A stretch of 64,000 nt of DNA from Neobacillus bataviensis (lineage in GTDB: Bacteria > Bacillota > Bacilli > Bacillales_B > DSM-18226). Where the stretch lies: NCBI RefSeq assembly GCF_019969725.1, contig NZ_JAHXYW010000008.1, positions 186,001 through 250,000 of the forward strand, in the 5' to 3' direction. Made by a program: the position numbers and the translations under genes. Below the pieces are notes generated by a model. That model ran no database searches, had not been told where the DNA came from, and was given only the letters and a program-made list of their open reading frames with translations. Positions 52,240-62,521 of the stretch are shown piece after piece (the first letter of the stretch is position 1; every line of letters begins with the position of its first letter).

Positions 52240-53505
52240 CTAATCTTTAAAATCTGTTAAACGTTCAACCAAGTCAAGGTATTCAAAATTGGTAGGATCC
52301 TTAATTAGCAGCTGTTTAAAAATTTCGGCAGCGAGGTCTGATTTTCCTTCCTCAACTAAAAAATATCCGTAATCTTGTAAAAATGCCTCATTGTTCTTAA
52401 AAAAAGTATATGCACTTTCATATTTGTCTAATGCGGATGAAAATTTCTCTAATTTCTCTAAAGCGAGGGCGGAATCCCATAAAAATTGGGGTTCTTCATC
52501 CTCAGCAATATCAAGGGCTGAAATTAAATCCAGCACATCCTCATGCCGCTCTTGTTGGAATAATAGCTTATTTAAGGTTAGAGCAGCCTCGGTAAAGCCA
52601 GGGTCTAAGGCTATTGCCTCACGAAAAAGCTGTTCTGCCTCCACAATTTTTCCAAGCTTAATAGCTATTTTGCCGCCATAGAAAAATAATTCTTTATTAA
52701 ATTCGTCTTGTTTAATGCCTTCTTTAATTGCACGTATGCTATTTTCAAGCTCTTCTTCCCGCTCATATGCCATGGCAAGATGGAGGTAAAGTGAATGATA
52801 CTCTGGGTCAAGTTCTTTTAATTCATTGAACTTCTCAATGGCAGTTCGGTTATAACCTGCCTGAAGCGCTGTAAAAGCATAGCCAAATAATGTGTTAATT
52901 TCTAACTTTTCATCCAGCGCTTTATCATAATAGACTAACGCTTCTTCAAAGAGGCCAGAAGTACTTAACAGGTCTGCCATTCTCTGGTGAATATTGACTC
53001 CGGCAATCTCACTTTCTTCTGTTAAAACCTTTTCATAAGCGGCCATGGCCTGCCTTATTTCGCCCTGTTCACTATAAAGCTCGCCCAGGGCAAAATCGAT
53101 AATAATTTCATTAGGCAATATTTCCTTAGCCTTTAGAAGCTTATTTTCACAGACCTCATATAAACCTTGAACTTGGTATAGGTCCGCTAATAAAAGTAAT
53201 GACTGACCAAAATTAGCATCGTGTTCTGAAATTTTTTCCAAAATGAGAATGGCTTCTTCCTCTTCCCCCGCTTCAATTAGAATCTCACCTAATAGTACAA
53301 GCAGTTCACCCTCCTCAGGGTACATTTCTAAAAGGTTCTCAACAAGTGCCTTTGCTTCATCGAGAAAACCATACTGATACAATTCTTCACTTAGAAGATA
53401 TTTTTCATCAGGCATTCCGCTTTGTAATAAAACATTATATTCATTTAAGGCCTCATTATGTTGGCCGTTTTCTAACATAGAAATAATTTTATTAACTCTG
53501 TCCAT
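52240..53505 (-). CDS. ypiA: YpiA, TPR-repeat protein
   Basis: This 421-residue acidic protein is composed of about ten TPR units (for example [59 protein letters not shown]). It is likely a protein-interaction scaffold in the cytoplasm; no enzyme domain is present. AGAGGTAG precedes the ATG. It occupies the conserved place between aroA and ypiB. The partner is unknown. Confidence 0.9.
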   Translation of the reverse strand: MDRVNKIISMLENGQHNEALNEYNVLLQSGMPDEKYLLSEELYQYGFLDEAKALVENLLEMYPEEGELLVLLGEILIEAGEEEEAILILEKISEHDANFGQSLLLLADLYQVQGLYEVCENKLLKAKEILPNEIIIDFALGELYSEQGEIRQAMAAYEKVLTEESEIAGVNIHQRMADLLSTSGLFEEALVYYDKALDEKLEINTLFGYAFTALQAGYNRTAIEKFNELKELDPEYHSLYLHLAMAYEREEELENSIRAIKEGIKQDEFNKELFFYGGKIAIKLGKIVEAEQLFREAIALDPGFTEAALTLNKLLFQQERHEDVLDLISALDIAEDEEPQFLWDSALALEKLEKFSSALDKYESAYTFFKNNEAFLQDYGYFLVEEGKSDLAAEIFKQLLIKDPTNFEYLDLVERLTDFKD

Positions 53506-53529
53506 TGACTTCTACCTCTTCCCCTAAAT

Positions 53530-54426
53530 TTACAAAGAAAAATAAGCTGGGGTTCGCACTTTTACATGTTCTCCATATCCTGGTTTAAATAAAACCTCTT
53601 CCCCAGACCGAACAACCTTTCCTTTGTGAACTGTAACTACAAGTCTATCACCATGATAATGAAATAATTTCTGTTCATCAACATTCATGATTCCTCTTCC
53701 CTTTACATATAAATTATAGCTTATTTCAGTGCCATTCATAAGACTCGCCATATGGGGATAGAGTCCTAAATGATTTAATACATTGATTGAAAGCGGTAGG
53801 TCTTCTTCTAGCTCTTCGTAAAAAGCGGAAATTTTTTCATTTTCCATGATACTTTTCCATTTCGACAAAGTGAAGCCAGCTTCCTTCTTATTTGATGTAG
53901 AAATTATTGGAATTAATGGACTATTAAATGGAAACAAGGCTTCCCTGATCCATCCCCATGGCATATTGGCTAACTCCTCTGGACATTTTATTTCAACAAA
54001 AATGGCTGGTACTTTTTCTTTTTTGCATTTTCGGATAAATGACGGGGTTAAAAGGCGAACAGGGATTTTTACCGCAATGACAAAGTCAAGCGGGCTGCTG
54101 AGTAGTGTCAACTTCATTTCATTGATTCTTTCAATTAATTCATTTTCAAAGTTAACTTGGACAAATGTAATTAGAGCCGTGCATCCTTTTAATAAGAATT
54201 GGTCGATAAACATCGTTTTCAAATCCCGGAAGGAAGTATCAGGTGAGATTTTAGAATTTAACAGAACATAAGAGGGGGTCATGATATACGGTTCAGCATT
54301 CATTTTCATTAAACGATAATGCTTGGAACTGCTTTGAATTGACTCGATACGGTCTTCCCTAATGATGAGTGAACAGGTTGTTAACCGCTTATCTTTAAGG
54401 ATATTGGCATTTTCAATGATATACAT
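53530..54426 (-). CDS. Degenerate amidohydrolase-like protein, unrecognised family
   Basis: This 298-residue protein has an N-terminus (MYIIENANILKDKRLTTCSL then REDRIESIQ) that looks like the small beta domain starting amidohydrolases such as adenine deaminase, and the C-terminus (GDRLVVTVHKGKVVRSGEEVLF) like its closing strand. Where the metal motif PGFVDPHxH would stand it reads TPSYVLLNSKI, so metal ligands are missing. The middle keeps barrel-like alternation (LDFVIAVKIP, VPAIFVEIKCP). It lies between ypiA and aroA and has GGTGG before the ATG. It may be a pseudoenzyme. Function unknown. Confidence 0.65.
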   Translation of the reverse strand: MYIIENANILKDKRLTTCSLIIREDRIESIQSSSKHYRLMKMNAEPYIMTPSYVLLNSKISPDTSFRDLKTMFIDQFLLKGCTALITFVQVNFENELIERINEMKLTLLSSPLDFVIAVKIPVRLLTPSFIRKCKKEKVPAIFVEIKCPEELANMPWGWIREALFPFNSPLIPIISTSNKKEAGFTLSKWKSIMENEKISAFYEELEEDLPLSINVLNHLGLYPHMASLMNGTEISYNLYVKGRGIMNVDEQKLFHYHGDRLVVTVHKGKVVRSGEEVLFKPGYGEHVKVRTPAYFSL

Positions 54427-54486
54427 TGTCCACCACCCTTTAATATTCTCTTAAGACAAGCTATGCGAAAATTAACAAAACTATGA

Positions 54487-54600
54487 CATACAAAAAAACT
54501 GCCGGATAGGCATTCAGATTATGATGTTTAATTAATTGATTGTCTCTGCTATCAGGCCTGTTGAAAAACCGAAAAAAAACTGCCGTAATGGCAGCTTTTA
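54487..54600 (-). terminator. Two tandem minus-strand hairpins with T runs after aroA
   Basis: The first, CTGCC/GGCAG (54580-54594), overlaps the aroA stop and is followed by eight T on the minus strand. The second pairs CTATCAGGC with GCCGGATAG (54501-54557, one mismatch, long loop) and is followed by seven T. The second lies upstream of the 53530-54426 gene and could be a backup terminator or an attenuator. Confidence 0.6.
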
Positions 54601-55887
54601 GTTTGTCAGGCTTTTTAAATGCTCAAAGAAATTAGGGTAGGAAACAGAGATAGCCTCTGGATTTTCAAGGAATACCTCACCATCACTGACTAGTGCTGCA
54701 ATTGCCAGCATCATACCTATACGATGGTCACCATGGCTGGAGACGGTTCCACCATGTAGATTAGAATTACCATTAATTATCATTCCATCATCTGTCGCCT
54801 CTATTGATGCACCTAATTTTTTGAGTTCGTTGACAACGGTATCGATACGATTTGTCTCTTTTACCTTAAGTTCCTCCGCGTCTTTTATGATGGTTTTCCC
54901 CACGGCTTGTGTTGCCAAAAGAGCAATAATCGGAATTTCATCAATAAGCCTTGGAATTAAATCCCCTTCAATCACCGTTCCTTTTAGACTTGAAGTTCTT
55001 ATAACGAGGTCACCGGCTGGTTCAAAGGAGTCGCTCTCATCTGAAATAATCTCTAAGTCAGCACCCATATTTTTAAGAACCTCAATAATACCGGTTCTAG
55101 TTGGGTTTAATCCTACATTTTTCAGCACGATTTCACTGCCTGGTACAATAGCCCCAGCGACCAAGAAGAACGCTGCAGAGGAAATATCCCCTGGAACGTG
55201 AATCGTAGCTCCTGTCAGCTTTTGACCGCCTTTAACCGAAATAATTTTATTCTCCTTTTCAATCACTCCGCCAAATTGACGAATCATTCTTTCAGTATGA
55301 TCTCTAGTTTCAGAAGGTTCGATTATTTGAGTAATCCCTTCAGCCTGTAAACCAGCTAAAATAAGGGCAGATTTAACCTGGGCACTGGCAACCGGAAGTT
55401 CGTACTGAATTGGGTTTAACTTTCCTCCGCGAATGGATAATGGCGTATAGGAACCGCTTTTACGGCCATCAATCACAGCCCCCATTTTCGCTAATGGACC
55501 AGTAACCCTTGTCATCGGCCGTTTCCCAATAGAAGAATCACCTACTAGGGATGAGAAAAATGGTCTTCCGGCCAATATTCCCATCAATAAACGAATGGTT
55601 GTACCAGAGTTCCCTACGTCTAAGACATCTATTGGCTCTGTTAACCCCTCAAATCCATTTCCGCTGATTCGGATCTGGTTGTCTTCTTCCTCTATGGTTA
55701 CCCCGAGCTTCCGAAAACAAGAAATCGTACTTAAACAATCCTCACCAGGCAGGAAATTAGTAATCTTTGTCTCACCGTGTGCTATGGAACCAAACATAAC
55801 GGAACGGTGGGAGATAGATTTATCTCCAGGTATAGTTATTTCACCAATTAACCGATTTAGTTTCGTATTAAGTGTTATTGATTTCAT
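54598..55887 (-). CDS. aroA: 5-enolpyruvylshikimate-3-phosphate synthase
   Basis: This 429-residue enzyme contains [68 protein letters not shown] and [17 protein letters not shown], the full set of class II EPSPS motifs. It makes EPSP from shikimate 3-phosphate and PEP. AAGGTG lies six bases before the ATG. It follows tyrA after 26 bases in the aromatic operon (called aroE in B. subtilis). Confidence 0.97.
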   Translation of the reverse strand: MKSITLNTKLNRLIGEITIPGDKSISHRSVMFGSIAHGETKITNFLPGEDCLSTISCFRKLGVTIEEEDNQIRISGNGFEGLTEPIDVLDVGNSGTTIRLLMGILAGRPFFSSLVGDSSIGKRPMTRVTGPLAKMGAVIDGRKSGSYTPLSIRGGKLNPIQYELPVASAQVKSALILAGLQAEGITQIIEPSETRDHTERMIRQFGGVIEKENKIISVKGGQKLTGATIHVPGDISSAAFFLVAGAIVPGSEIVLKNVGLNPTRTGIIEVLKNMGADLEIISDESDSFEPAGDLVIRTSSLKGTVIEGDLIPRLIDEIPIIALLATQAVGKTIIKDAEELKVKETNRIDTVVNELKKLGASIEATDDGMIINGNSNLHGGTVSSHGDHRIGMMLAIAALVSDGEVFLENPEAISVSYPNFFEHLKSLTN

Positions 55888-55913
55888 GAAATCACCTTTT
55901 TAATTAATATAAA

Positions 55914-57020
55914 TTAGGAACCAATGGATGTGGCGTAGCTTGAATAGGCTCGAATACAACGTTCAGCCCTATGCCGATCCTCTTCCGTTTGAAAACTAAT
56001 CACCAGAACCCCATTAATATCTTCACGAGTTTCAAGGATTCGAATGTTTGTTATGCTAATCTTTTCTTTTGCTAAAAATCCTGTTATTTCGGAAATGATA
56101 CCAGGGTAATCCGGTATGTCAACATACAAATCATAAAAGGCTGGAATTGCACCCTTTTCTTTTATCGGTAGTCCATCACGGAATTGCTTTGCTTGGTAAA
56201 AATAATCATAAATGGCAGTGCTATTTTCATTTTCTAAAAGCGTTTTAACCCATTCCATTTCGTCTTGCCAATGGTTTAACAAATCAATTAAATTTTCACG
56301 ATTGTGTAAAAGGATGTCTTTCCACATCTCAGGACTGCTTGATGCAATACGGGTGATATCTCTAAATCCTCCTGCAGCGAGGCGGGGGATCAGGCTGTCT
56401 GCTTCCGACAATTTTTCAGTTTGGCGGACGATTGAGGCAGCAATGATATGTGGAAAATGACTGACAATCCCTGTAAGGTAATCGTGATTTTGCGGCGTAA
56501 TGGTTAAGAACTTGGCATTAGTCCCCTTTAACCACTCTTTAAGTAACATCACCTTTGAATTTTCAACATACTCCCCGGGTGTTAATAGGTAAAAAGCATT
56601 TTCAAATAAAATTTCTTTTGCTGCCGACACACCACTTTTATGTGAACCAGCCATTGGATGTCCGCCAATAAAAGTGATTCCTTGTTCCTTTAAGCTGAAG
56701 GCGTTTTCGACAATTTTACTTTTCGTGCTTCCTGTATCCGTTACAATCACATCGGGGTTTAATGAAAGCTTTGAAAGTGATTGAATAATGGTTTTGGTAT
56801 CATTGACTGGGGCCGCAATAATAATTAATTTAGCCTCTTTGGCCCCATCTTGTATATCAGCAGCAATTTCATCAATTACTCCGAGCATTTTGGCAAGTCT
56901 TGCTTGTTCACTATTGATGTCTAAGCCAATAATGGTTGCTTGTGGATGCTCTTTTTTTATACAAAGAGCCAAGGAACCACCTATTAGACCCAATCCAATG
57001 ACGAAAACACGGCCATTCAA
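55914..57020 (-). CDS. tyrA: Prephenate dehydrogenase
   Basis: This 368-residue enzyme has an NAD site, VFVIGLGLIGGSLALCIK, then VTDTGSTKSKIV, FIGGHPMAGSHKSG and HYLTGIVSHFPH, with the catalytic histidine region. A C-terminal ACT-like domain follows (LYVDIPDYPGIISEITGFLAKEKISITNIRIL), likely for feedback by tyrosine. It converts prephenate to hydroxyphenylpyruvate. The start is TTG at 57020, with GAGG about eight bases upstream. Confidence 0.95.
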   Translation of the reverse strand: MNGRVFVIGLGLIGGSLALCIKKEHPQATIIGLDINSEQARLAKMLGVIDEIAADIQDGAKEAKLIIIAAPVNDTKTIIQSLSKLSLNPDVIVTDTGSTKSKIVENAFSLKEQGITFIGGHPMAGSHKSGVSAAKEILFENAFYLLTPGEYVENSKVMLLKEWLKGTNAKFLTITPQNHDYLTGIVSHFPHIIAASIVRQTEKLSEADSLIPRLAAGGFRDITRIASSSPEMWKDILLHNRENLIDLLNHWQDEMEWVKTLLENENSTAIYDYFYQAKQFRDGLPIKEKGAIPAFYDLYVDIPDYPGIISEITGFLAKEKISITNIRILETREDINGVLVISFQTEEDRHRAERCIRAYSSYATSIGS

Positions 57021-57057
57021 AAATAATTCCTCCCCCTAGACCAAAAGCCGTTCAGCG

Positions 57058-58146
57058 TTAATTCTCAGCCAGAAAATCACTTAATGCTTTTAGTACCCCT
57101 TCATTTTGTTCAGGAAGGCCCACCGTAATTCTAACTGAGGTTGGAAACCCTAACGCTTTGCCTGAACGAGTAATATATCCTCTTTCTAGTAAATATTGAA
57201 AAACCTTGTCACCATCCACTTTAAAATCGATTAATATAAAGTTGGTTTGTGATGGATAATAACTCAATTTATTTTCATCACAAAACGCATAAAATTGAGC
57301 AAGGCCTTGTCTATTTTTTTCTTTACATTCCAAAACAAATTCTTGATCTTTGATTGAAGCTACCGCTGCCAATTGGCCTAAAGAGTTAACATTAAACGGC
57401 TCTCTCGCAGGTTCTAGTGCTTTAATTATAGATGAATGTGCAACACCGTATCCAACCCTTAAGGCAGCAAGTCCGTAAATTTTTGAAAAAGTTCTAAGCA
57501 CGATAACATTTTGATACTTGCGTGTTAGACTTATGGATTCATAATAGTCATCAGCAGCAACATATTCAAAATAAGCTTCATCAACAACCACTAAAATATG
57601 CTCTGGCACTCTATCTAAAAACGATGTTAATTTATTTTCTGGAATATATGTACCTGTTGGATTATTAGGACTGCATACCCAAATGACATTTGTTTGTTCA
57701 TCAATTGCTTCCAGCATTGCTTCTAAATCATGATCACCATCTTTTAAAGGAATCTCTTTAATAATGGCTCCTTCTATAATTGCATTATGCTTATATTGTG
57801 AAAAAGTCGGCGTAGCCATTATCGTACTTGCATTTGGATGCAGCAGGGCTCTTGAAATCATTTGAATGATATTATCTGAACCATTTCCAAAAATCAGTTC
57901 ATCCTCGCCCACTTCTAAAAATGCAGCAAGTTCTTCTCTTAAATTTGCTGCATAACCATCCGGATAAATAGCCAAATTGTTAGATAGCGATTGTATCGCT
58001 GGAAGTACCTTTTTAGAGCATCCGAACGGATTTTCATTTGATGCAAGCTTTACAATTTTATCAAGTTTGTATTGTTTCTTTACTGACTCTATTGGTCTTC
58101 CAGGCTGATAAGGAGTCAGTGTAAGTAATTGCTCTTTCCATCTCAT
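57058..58146 (-). CDS. hisC: Histidinol-phosphate aminotransferase
   Basis: This 362-residue PLP enzyme has KLASNENPFGCS at the N-terminus, WVCSPNNPTGTY and VDEAYFEYV for cofactor contacts, the PLP lysine in LRTFSKIYGLAALRVGYG, and RITVGLPEQNEGVLKAL. It serves histidine and probably phenylalanine/tyrosine synthesis, as in B. subtilis where it sits in the same cluster. GGGGTGG precedes the ATG at 58146; a GTG three codons earlier also exists. The trp genes that lie before hisC in B. subtilis are absent. Confidence 0.94.
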   Translation of the reverse strand: MRWKEQLLTLTPYQPGRPIESVKKQYKLDKIVKLASNENPFGCSKKVLPAIQSLSNNLAIYPDGYAANLREELAAFLEVGEDELIFGNGSDNIIQMISRALLHPNASTIMATPTFSQYKHNAIIEGAIIKEIPLKDGDHDLEAMLEAIDEQTNVIWVCSPNNPTGTYIPENKLTSFLDRVPEHILVVVDEAYFEYVAADDYYESISLTRKYQNVIVLRTFSKIYGLAALRVGYGVAHSSIIKALEPAREPFNVNSLGQLAAVASIKDQEFVLECKEKNRQGLAQFYAFCDENKLSYYPSQTNFILIDFKVDGDKVFQYLLERGYITRSGKALGFPTSVRITVGLPEQNEGVLKALSDFLAEN

Positions 58147-58172
58147 ATTATCCACCCCATTTGAATATTCTT

Positions 58173-58547
58173 TTATAATGCCAAACTATTATCAAGATCA
58201 GGTCTTAGAACCTTTGCTTCATTTAAATAAACATGGAAAATATCTTCCTGATTTTGATTTGTATTGACATGCATCATGATTCGGATGCACATTTTTAACG
58301 AATTCGGAACAGGGATTTCCCTCATACACATTACAGGTACGTAGGTCCACCCCTCAAATTTTCTCAAGGCCTTTGCAGGAAATGCTGCTGTAACGTCCTC
58401 TGTAGTAGAAATAAATACGGATGCGACGGTATCAGGTTGAATTTGATTCACCTCAATGATTTTAGCCAAAAGTTCTTCAGTAGCTGTAACAATTACCTCT
58501 TCAGTATTAGCTGTAACCGTCGTCGCTCCCCTCACCCCTCTGAACAT
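58173..58547 (-). CDS. aroH: Chorismate mutase, AroH type
   Basis: This 124-residue monofunctional AroH-class mutase begins MFRGVRGATTVTANTEEVIV, with the active-site FISTTEDVTAAFPAKALR and PVMCMREIPVPNSLKMCIRIMMHV. It converts chorismate to prephenate for tyrA and phenylalanine. GGGAGGG lies just before the ATG at 58547; the longer frame is rejected. It lies between aroB and hisC. Confidence 0.95.
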   Translation of the reverse strand: MFRGVRGATTVTANTEEVIVTATEELLAKIIEVNQIQPDTVASVFISTTEDVTAAFPAKALRKFEGWTYVPVMCMREIPVPNSLKMCIRIMMHVNTNQNQEDIFHVYLNEAKVLRPDLDNSLAL

Positions 58548-58563
58548 GAAAAACCCTCCCTGT

Positions 58564-59634
58564 TTAAAAGCTTTTAAGCTCTTGTAATAATAATTTATCT
58601 GAAATCTCACGAAGAATCGGTGTGCCTAATTGCTCGAGCAAAACAAAACGAATTGTTTCACCGACAGATTTCTTATCCTGCTTCATCTTATTTATTAATT
58701 TATCGTATGATAAATGACCAGGGATTTTAGTTTCATACCCCAGCTTTTCTACCCAATTAATAAATTCCTTTAAATTGAATGAAAGTCCGAGCAGCTGCTG
58801 GCTTAATTTAATTGCGAAAATCATCCCAATCATTACGGATTCCCCATGAGTAAAATTCCCATAACCCATTTCGGACTCAATTGCGTGTCCCAGAGTGTGC
58901 CCTAGATTCAAATAAGCACGAACTCCTGTTTCACGTTCATCCTGACTAACAAATTCATTTTTAATTTTAATCCCTTTTATTAAACATTCAGATAGCTGTT
59001 CAATCGATAGCGTGTTTAAATCATGAACATTTCTTTGAAGCCAATCATAAAATTCCGCATCGAAAATTAAAGCATGTTTAATAACCTCAGCAAACCCAGA
59101 GCGAATTTCCTGTGCTGGTAATGTTTTTAGAAATTCTAAATCATAAAATACAGCCTCTGGCTGATGAAAGGCACCTATCATATTTTTCCCGAGTGGATGA
59201 TTGATGGCCACTTTTCCGCCCACTGCACTATCATGAGCTAAAATAGTTGTCGGAATTTGTATGAAAGGAATTCCTCTCATAAATGAGGCAGCCACAAATC
59301 CTGACAAATCCCCCACTGCGCCGCCGCCAAATGACAAAATAAGCGACTTTCTGTCAAGTCGGTTTTCAAGAGCAGCTGACAATGCATTATAATAGACTTC
59401 GAATGTTTTGGCTTTTTCACCGCTGGGTGCAGTAAAAACAATAGGATCCCACGATGATAGAATGGTGAGTAACTTGTCAAGATGAAGTTTGGCTACAGTT
59501 TCATCTGTCATAATTAATATTCTTGTCAATTTTGGAAAATGATTGGATATAAATGATTCCAGGTCTTTTCGAACACCTTCTCCAACAAAGACATTATATT
59601 GTTTAGACTCTGTTTGGATGTGTATCTTTTCCAT
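58564..59634 (-). CDS. aroB: 3-dehydroquinate synthase
   Basis: This 356-residue enzyme contains LILSFGGGAVGDLSGFVAASFMRGIPFIQIPTTILAHDSAVGGKVAIN with NAD and zinc-site residues, and RAYLNLGHTLGHAIE plus GYGNFTHGESVMIGM with zinc-ligand histidines. It makes dehydroquinate from DAHP. AGGG precedes the ATG, which overlaps the aroC stop by one base (TAATG), so the two are coupled. Confidence 0.96.
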   Translation of the reverse strand: MEKIHIQTESKQYNVFVGEGVRKDLESFISNHFPKLTRILIMTDETVAKLHLDKLLTILSSWDPIVFTAPSGEKAKTFEVYYNALSAALENRLDRKSLILSFGGGAVGDLSGFVAASFMRGIPFIQIPTTILAHDSAVGGKVAINHPLGKNMIGAFHQPEAVFYDLEFLKTLPAQEIRSGFAEVIKHALIFDAEFYDWLQRNVHDLNTLSIEQLSECLIKGIKIKNEFVSQDERETGVRAYLNLGHTLGHAIESEMGYGNFTHGESVMIGMIFAIKLSQQLLGLSFNLKEFINWVEKLGYETKIPGHLSYDKLINKMKQDKKSVGETIRFVLLEQLGTPILREISDKLLLQELKSF

Positions 59635-60812
59635 TAAAATTCCCTCGCATACTCACGCTGCCTTTTAATTTCTTCGGCAAAGGTTTCAAATCTATCACTA
59701 TAAAATTGTTCAATAAGAGCATTAGCCAGTTCCCAAGCAACGACACTCTCAGCAACAACTGCAGCAGCTGGGACAGCGCAGCTGTCAGAGCGTTCAATAC
59801 TGGCAGCAAACGGCTCTTTCGTTTCGATGTCAACACTCATTAACGGTTTGTAAAGAGTTGGAATTGGCTTCATTACTCCACGGACGACAATTGGCATTCC
59901 AGTTGTCATCCCGCCCTCAAAGCCGCCAAGGCGATTTGTTTTGCGGTAATACCCAAGGCCTGCTTCCCATCCAATCTCATCGTGAACTTCACTTCCAGGC
60001 TTTCTGGCAGCTTCGAATCCAATACCGAATTCGACACCCTTAAAAGCATTTATACTTACGATTGCACCAGCTAGTTTGGCATCTAATTTTCGATCATAAT
60101 GAACATAACTGCCAACTCCGGCAGGCATGCCTGTTACGATAACTTCTACCACCCCGCCAATGGAGTCGCCATTTTTCTTAGCTTCATCAATTGCATCCAT
60201 CATTTTTTGCTCCACATTTGTGTCGGCAACCCGAACAGGTGAATTTTCGGTCCGTTCCTTCAACATCTCTATTGATAGGGAATCATCAGCTTGGGCTTTA
60301 ACTCCGCCAATTTCAACTACATGTCCAACGATATTTACGCCAACTAAAGATAGTAGTTTTTTGGCAACAGCACCAGCAGCAACTCTAACGGTTGTTTCGC
60401 GCGCAGATGAGCGTTCTAGCACATTCCTCATGTCACGATGACCGTATTTAATCGCACCATTTAAATCCGCATGTCCAGGTCGGGCTCGAGTTACTTTTCG
60501 TTTAATTTCGTCTTCCTGACCTTCTTCTAACGGTTCAGCCCCCATTATATTGGTCCAATGCTTCCAGTCATTGTTTTTGACGACTAATGCAATTGGTGAT
60601 CCAAGGGTTTGTCCATGACGAACTCCTGAGACGATTTCGGCGGTATCTTTCTCGATCTGCATTCTTCTTCCACGGCCATACCCTTTTTGTCTTCTTGCAA
60701 GCTCCTCATTAATGTCTTCAGATAATATTGGCATCCCAGCAGGCAGACCTTCTAATATTGTCGTTAATTGTGGTCCATGGGATTCTCCAGCGGTTAAGTA
60801 CCTCATTCCCAT
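59634..60812 (-). CDS. aroC: Chorismate synthase
   Basis: This 392-residue FMN-dependent enzyme contains [70 protein letters not shown] and [25 protein letters not shown]. It converts EPSP to chorismate. AGGGGG lies about seven bases before the first ATG (60812); a second ATG two codons later is also possible. It is the first gene of the aromatic run (named aroF in B. subtilis). cheR, which lies upstream in B. subtilis, is absent. Confidence 0.96.
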   Translation of the reverse strand: MGMRYLTAGESHGPQLTTILEGLPAGMPILSEDINEELARRQKGYGRGRRMQIEKDTAEIVSGVRHGQTLGSPIALVVKNNDWKHWTNIMGAEPLEEGQEDEIKRKVTRARPGHADLNGAIKYGHRDMRNVLERSSARETTVRVAAGAVAKKLLSLVGVNIVGHVVEIGGVKAQADDSLSIEMLKERTENSPVRVADTNVEQKMMDAIDEAKKNGDSIGGVVEVIVTGMPAGVGSYVHYDRKLDAKLAGAIVSINAFKGVEFGIGFEAARKPGSEVHDEIGWEAGLGYYRKTNRLGGFEGGMTTGMPIVVRGVMKPIPTLYKPLMSVDIETKEPFAASIERSDSCAVPAAAVVAESVVAWELANALIEQFYSDRFETFAEEIKRQREYAREF

Positions 60813-60925
60813 TCTCTTTCCCCCTTCAACTCATTAAAGATTTATGTATCAATATAACATATACAGCGAAATAAACATAGTGGAACTATTCCGAAAATAG
60901 AGATAAATTTTTTGTATGCGGATAC

Positions 60926-60958
60926 AAAAAAGCACTTGTATCAATAATACAAGTGCCC
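60926..60958 (-). terminator. Terminator of ndk
   Basis: GCACTTGTAT (60932-60941) pairs perfectly with ATACAAGTGC (60947-60956), followed by TTTTTTG on the minus strand. Confidence 0.9.
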
Positions 60959-60971
60959 AATCAAATTTAAA

Positions 60972-61418
60972 TTAATAAATCCATTCGTTTACTAATTTTG
61001 TATACTCAACTAATCCAGCTTCTTTGAAGAATAAACCGATTTCACGCTCCGCGCTTGTAGGTGAATCAGAGCCATGAATTACATTTTTACCAACTGTCAG
61101 TCCAAAATCACCGCGAATGGTGCCAGGTGCTGCATCCTTTGGATTTGTAGAACCCATCATTTGTCGGGCAGTTGCAATTACGTTTTCTCCCTGCCATACC
61201 ATAGCAAAAACAGGACCAGATGTAATGAAATCAACTAATTCACCAAAGAATGGACGTTCCTTGTGTTCACCGTAATGTTCTTCAGCTAGTTCGTTGGGAA
61301 TATTCATTAATTTTGCACCAACTAATTGGAAACCCTTTTTTTCAAAACGCGCAACGATTTCACCGATTAAATTACGCTGTACACCGTCTGGTTTAACCAT
61401 TAAAAATGTTTTTTCCAT
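60972..61418 (-). CDS. ndk: Nucleoside diphosphate kinase
   Basis: This 148-residue kinase contains [21 protein letters not shown], the phosphohistidine in [16 protein letters not shown] and [16 protein letters not shown]. It balances nucleoside triphosphates. AGGAG lies about eight bases before the ATG at 61418; the longer frame (from 61448) is rejected. It sits between hepT and aroC as in B. subtilis, here without cheR. All catalytic residues are visible. Confidence 0.96.
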   Translation of the reverse strand: MEKTFLMVKPDGVQRNLIGEIVARFEKKGFQLVGAKLMNIPNELAEEHYGEHKERPFFGELVDFITSGPVFAMVWQGENVIATARQMMGSTNPKDAAPGTIRGDFGLTVGKNVIHGSDSPTSAEREIGLFFKEAGLVEYTKLVNEWIY

Positions 61419-61515
61419 GAATTCCACTCCTAGTTCGTTATGTATCATGATTGTTACTTAAAACAATCCACGAAAATATTAACATTGTTTCGAATATTTG
61501 GCAAGCATATGCCAG

Positions 61516-62478
61516 CTAGAATTTCCGTCTCCCAATGAATTTGGCAATATCACGGAGCGTTTTTTTGGCTTTATTTTCTGGCAGCTCTTCTAATATAGCT
61601 AATGCCTTATCTAAATATAGGTCACTTAAGGCAATAGATTTTTCAATTGCACCAGACTGCTTGATCAGATTAATAATTGGGGCAATATCTAAAGGAGTCA
61701 TATGTTCATTAACCTTTTCTATTTCCCTGCGAAACTTGTGGTTTTCCATTGCATACAGGGCCGGTGCAGTAATATTCCCTTGTAATAGGTCACTGCCTGC
61801 AGGCTTTCCCAAATCCTTTTCCGTTGCCGTGAAATCCAATATATCATCCGTTATCTGGAAGGACATACCTACATAATAGCCAAATCTGTATAGTTTTTGA
61901 TGGATGGATTCTTCAACATCTGCTGCGATAGCACCCAGCTGGCAGCTAGAAGCGATTAACAGGGCTGTTTTTCGCTTAATTCTTCGGAGGTAATCCCGGA
62001 GATTTTGATTATAGCGGTATTTATCTTTAATTTGTTGAATTTCCCCGATCGTTACTTCAACAATCGTTTCTGCTAATATCTTATGAGCTAATGGTCTTTT
62101 AATATTGGTCATTAATTCAAGGGCGAGAGCAAACACAAAGTCACCCGTATACATAGCAGTCTTGTTATCCCATTTTGATTTAACGGTTGGCTTCCCTCGA
62201 CGAAGATCAGCGTCATCAATGACATCATCGTGAACAAGTGATGCCATATGAATTAACTCTAGAGCAACGGCCACATTTTTCATTAATTCTATATTGTAAT
62301 GACCAAATTTACCAGCAAGCAAAACAAAAACAGGACGAATTCTTTTTCCTCCGGCTTGTAATGTATGCATAGAAGCTTGTCTCAAAAGAATAGACTCTGA
62401 TTGGATAGTCTCTTCTAGCGTTTTTTCAATTATGTTAATATCCGAATTCAAAAATGAATACATCATTTTTAATTTCAT
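61516..62478 (-). CDS. hepT: Heptaprenyl diphosphate synthase component II
   Basis: This 320-residue trans-prenyltransferase has the two aspartate-rich motifs: LVHDDVIDDADLRRGKPT (FARM) and FQITDDILDFTATEKDLGKP (SARM), plus QAGGKRIRPVFVLLAG. It is the catalytic subunit that builds the C35 side chain of menaquinone-7 and pairs with HepS. GGGTG precedes the ATG. It follows menH after 43 bases. Confidence 0.94.
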   Translation of the reverse strand: MKLKMMYSFLNSDINIIEKTLEETIQSESILLRQASMHTLQAGGKRIRPVFVLLAGKFGHYNIELMKNVAVALELIHMASLVHDDVIDDADLRRGKPTVKSKWDNKTAMYTGDFVFALALELMTNIKRPLAHKILAETIVEVTIGEIQQIKDKYRYNQNLRDYLRRIKRKTALLIASSCQLGAIAADVEESIHQKLYRFGYYVGMSFQITDDILDFTATEKDLGKPAGSDLLQGNITAPALYAMENHKFRREIEKVNEHMTPLDIAPIINLIKQSGAIEKSIALSDLYLDKALAILEELPENKAKKTLRDIAKFIGRRKF

Positions 62479-62521
62479 TTGTATTCACCCAGCTTTTCAT
62501 CCTGTCTTTCTTACAATTAAA

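Noticed and set aside
55914..58547. Fragments of trp genes in the aroH-hisC-tyrA junctions
   Set aside because: Gaps are 26-37 bases and contain no trp-like coding sequence.
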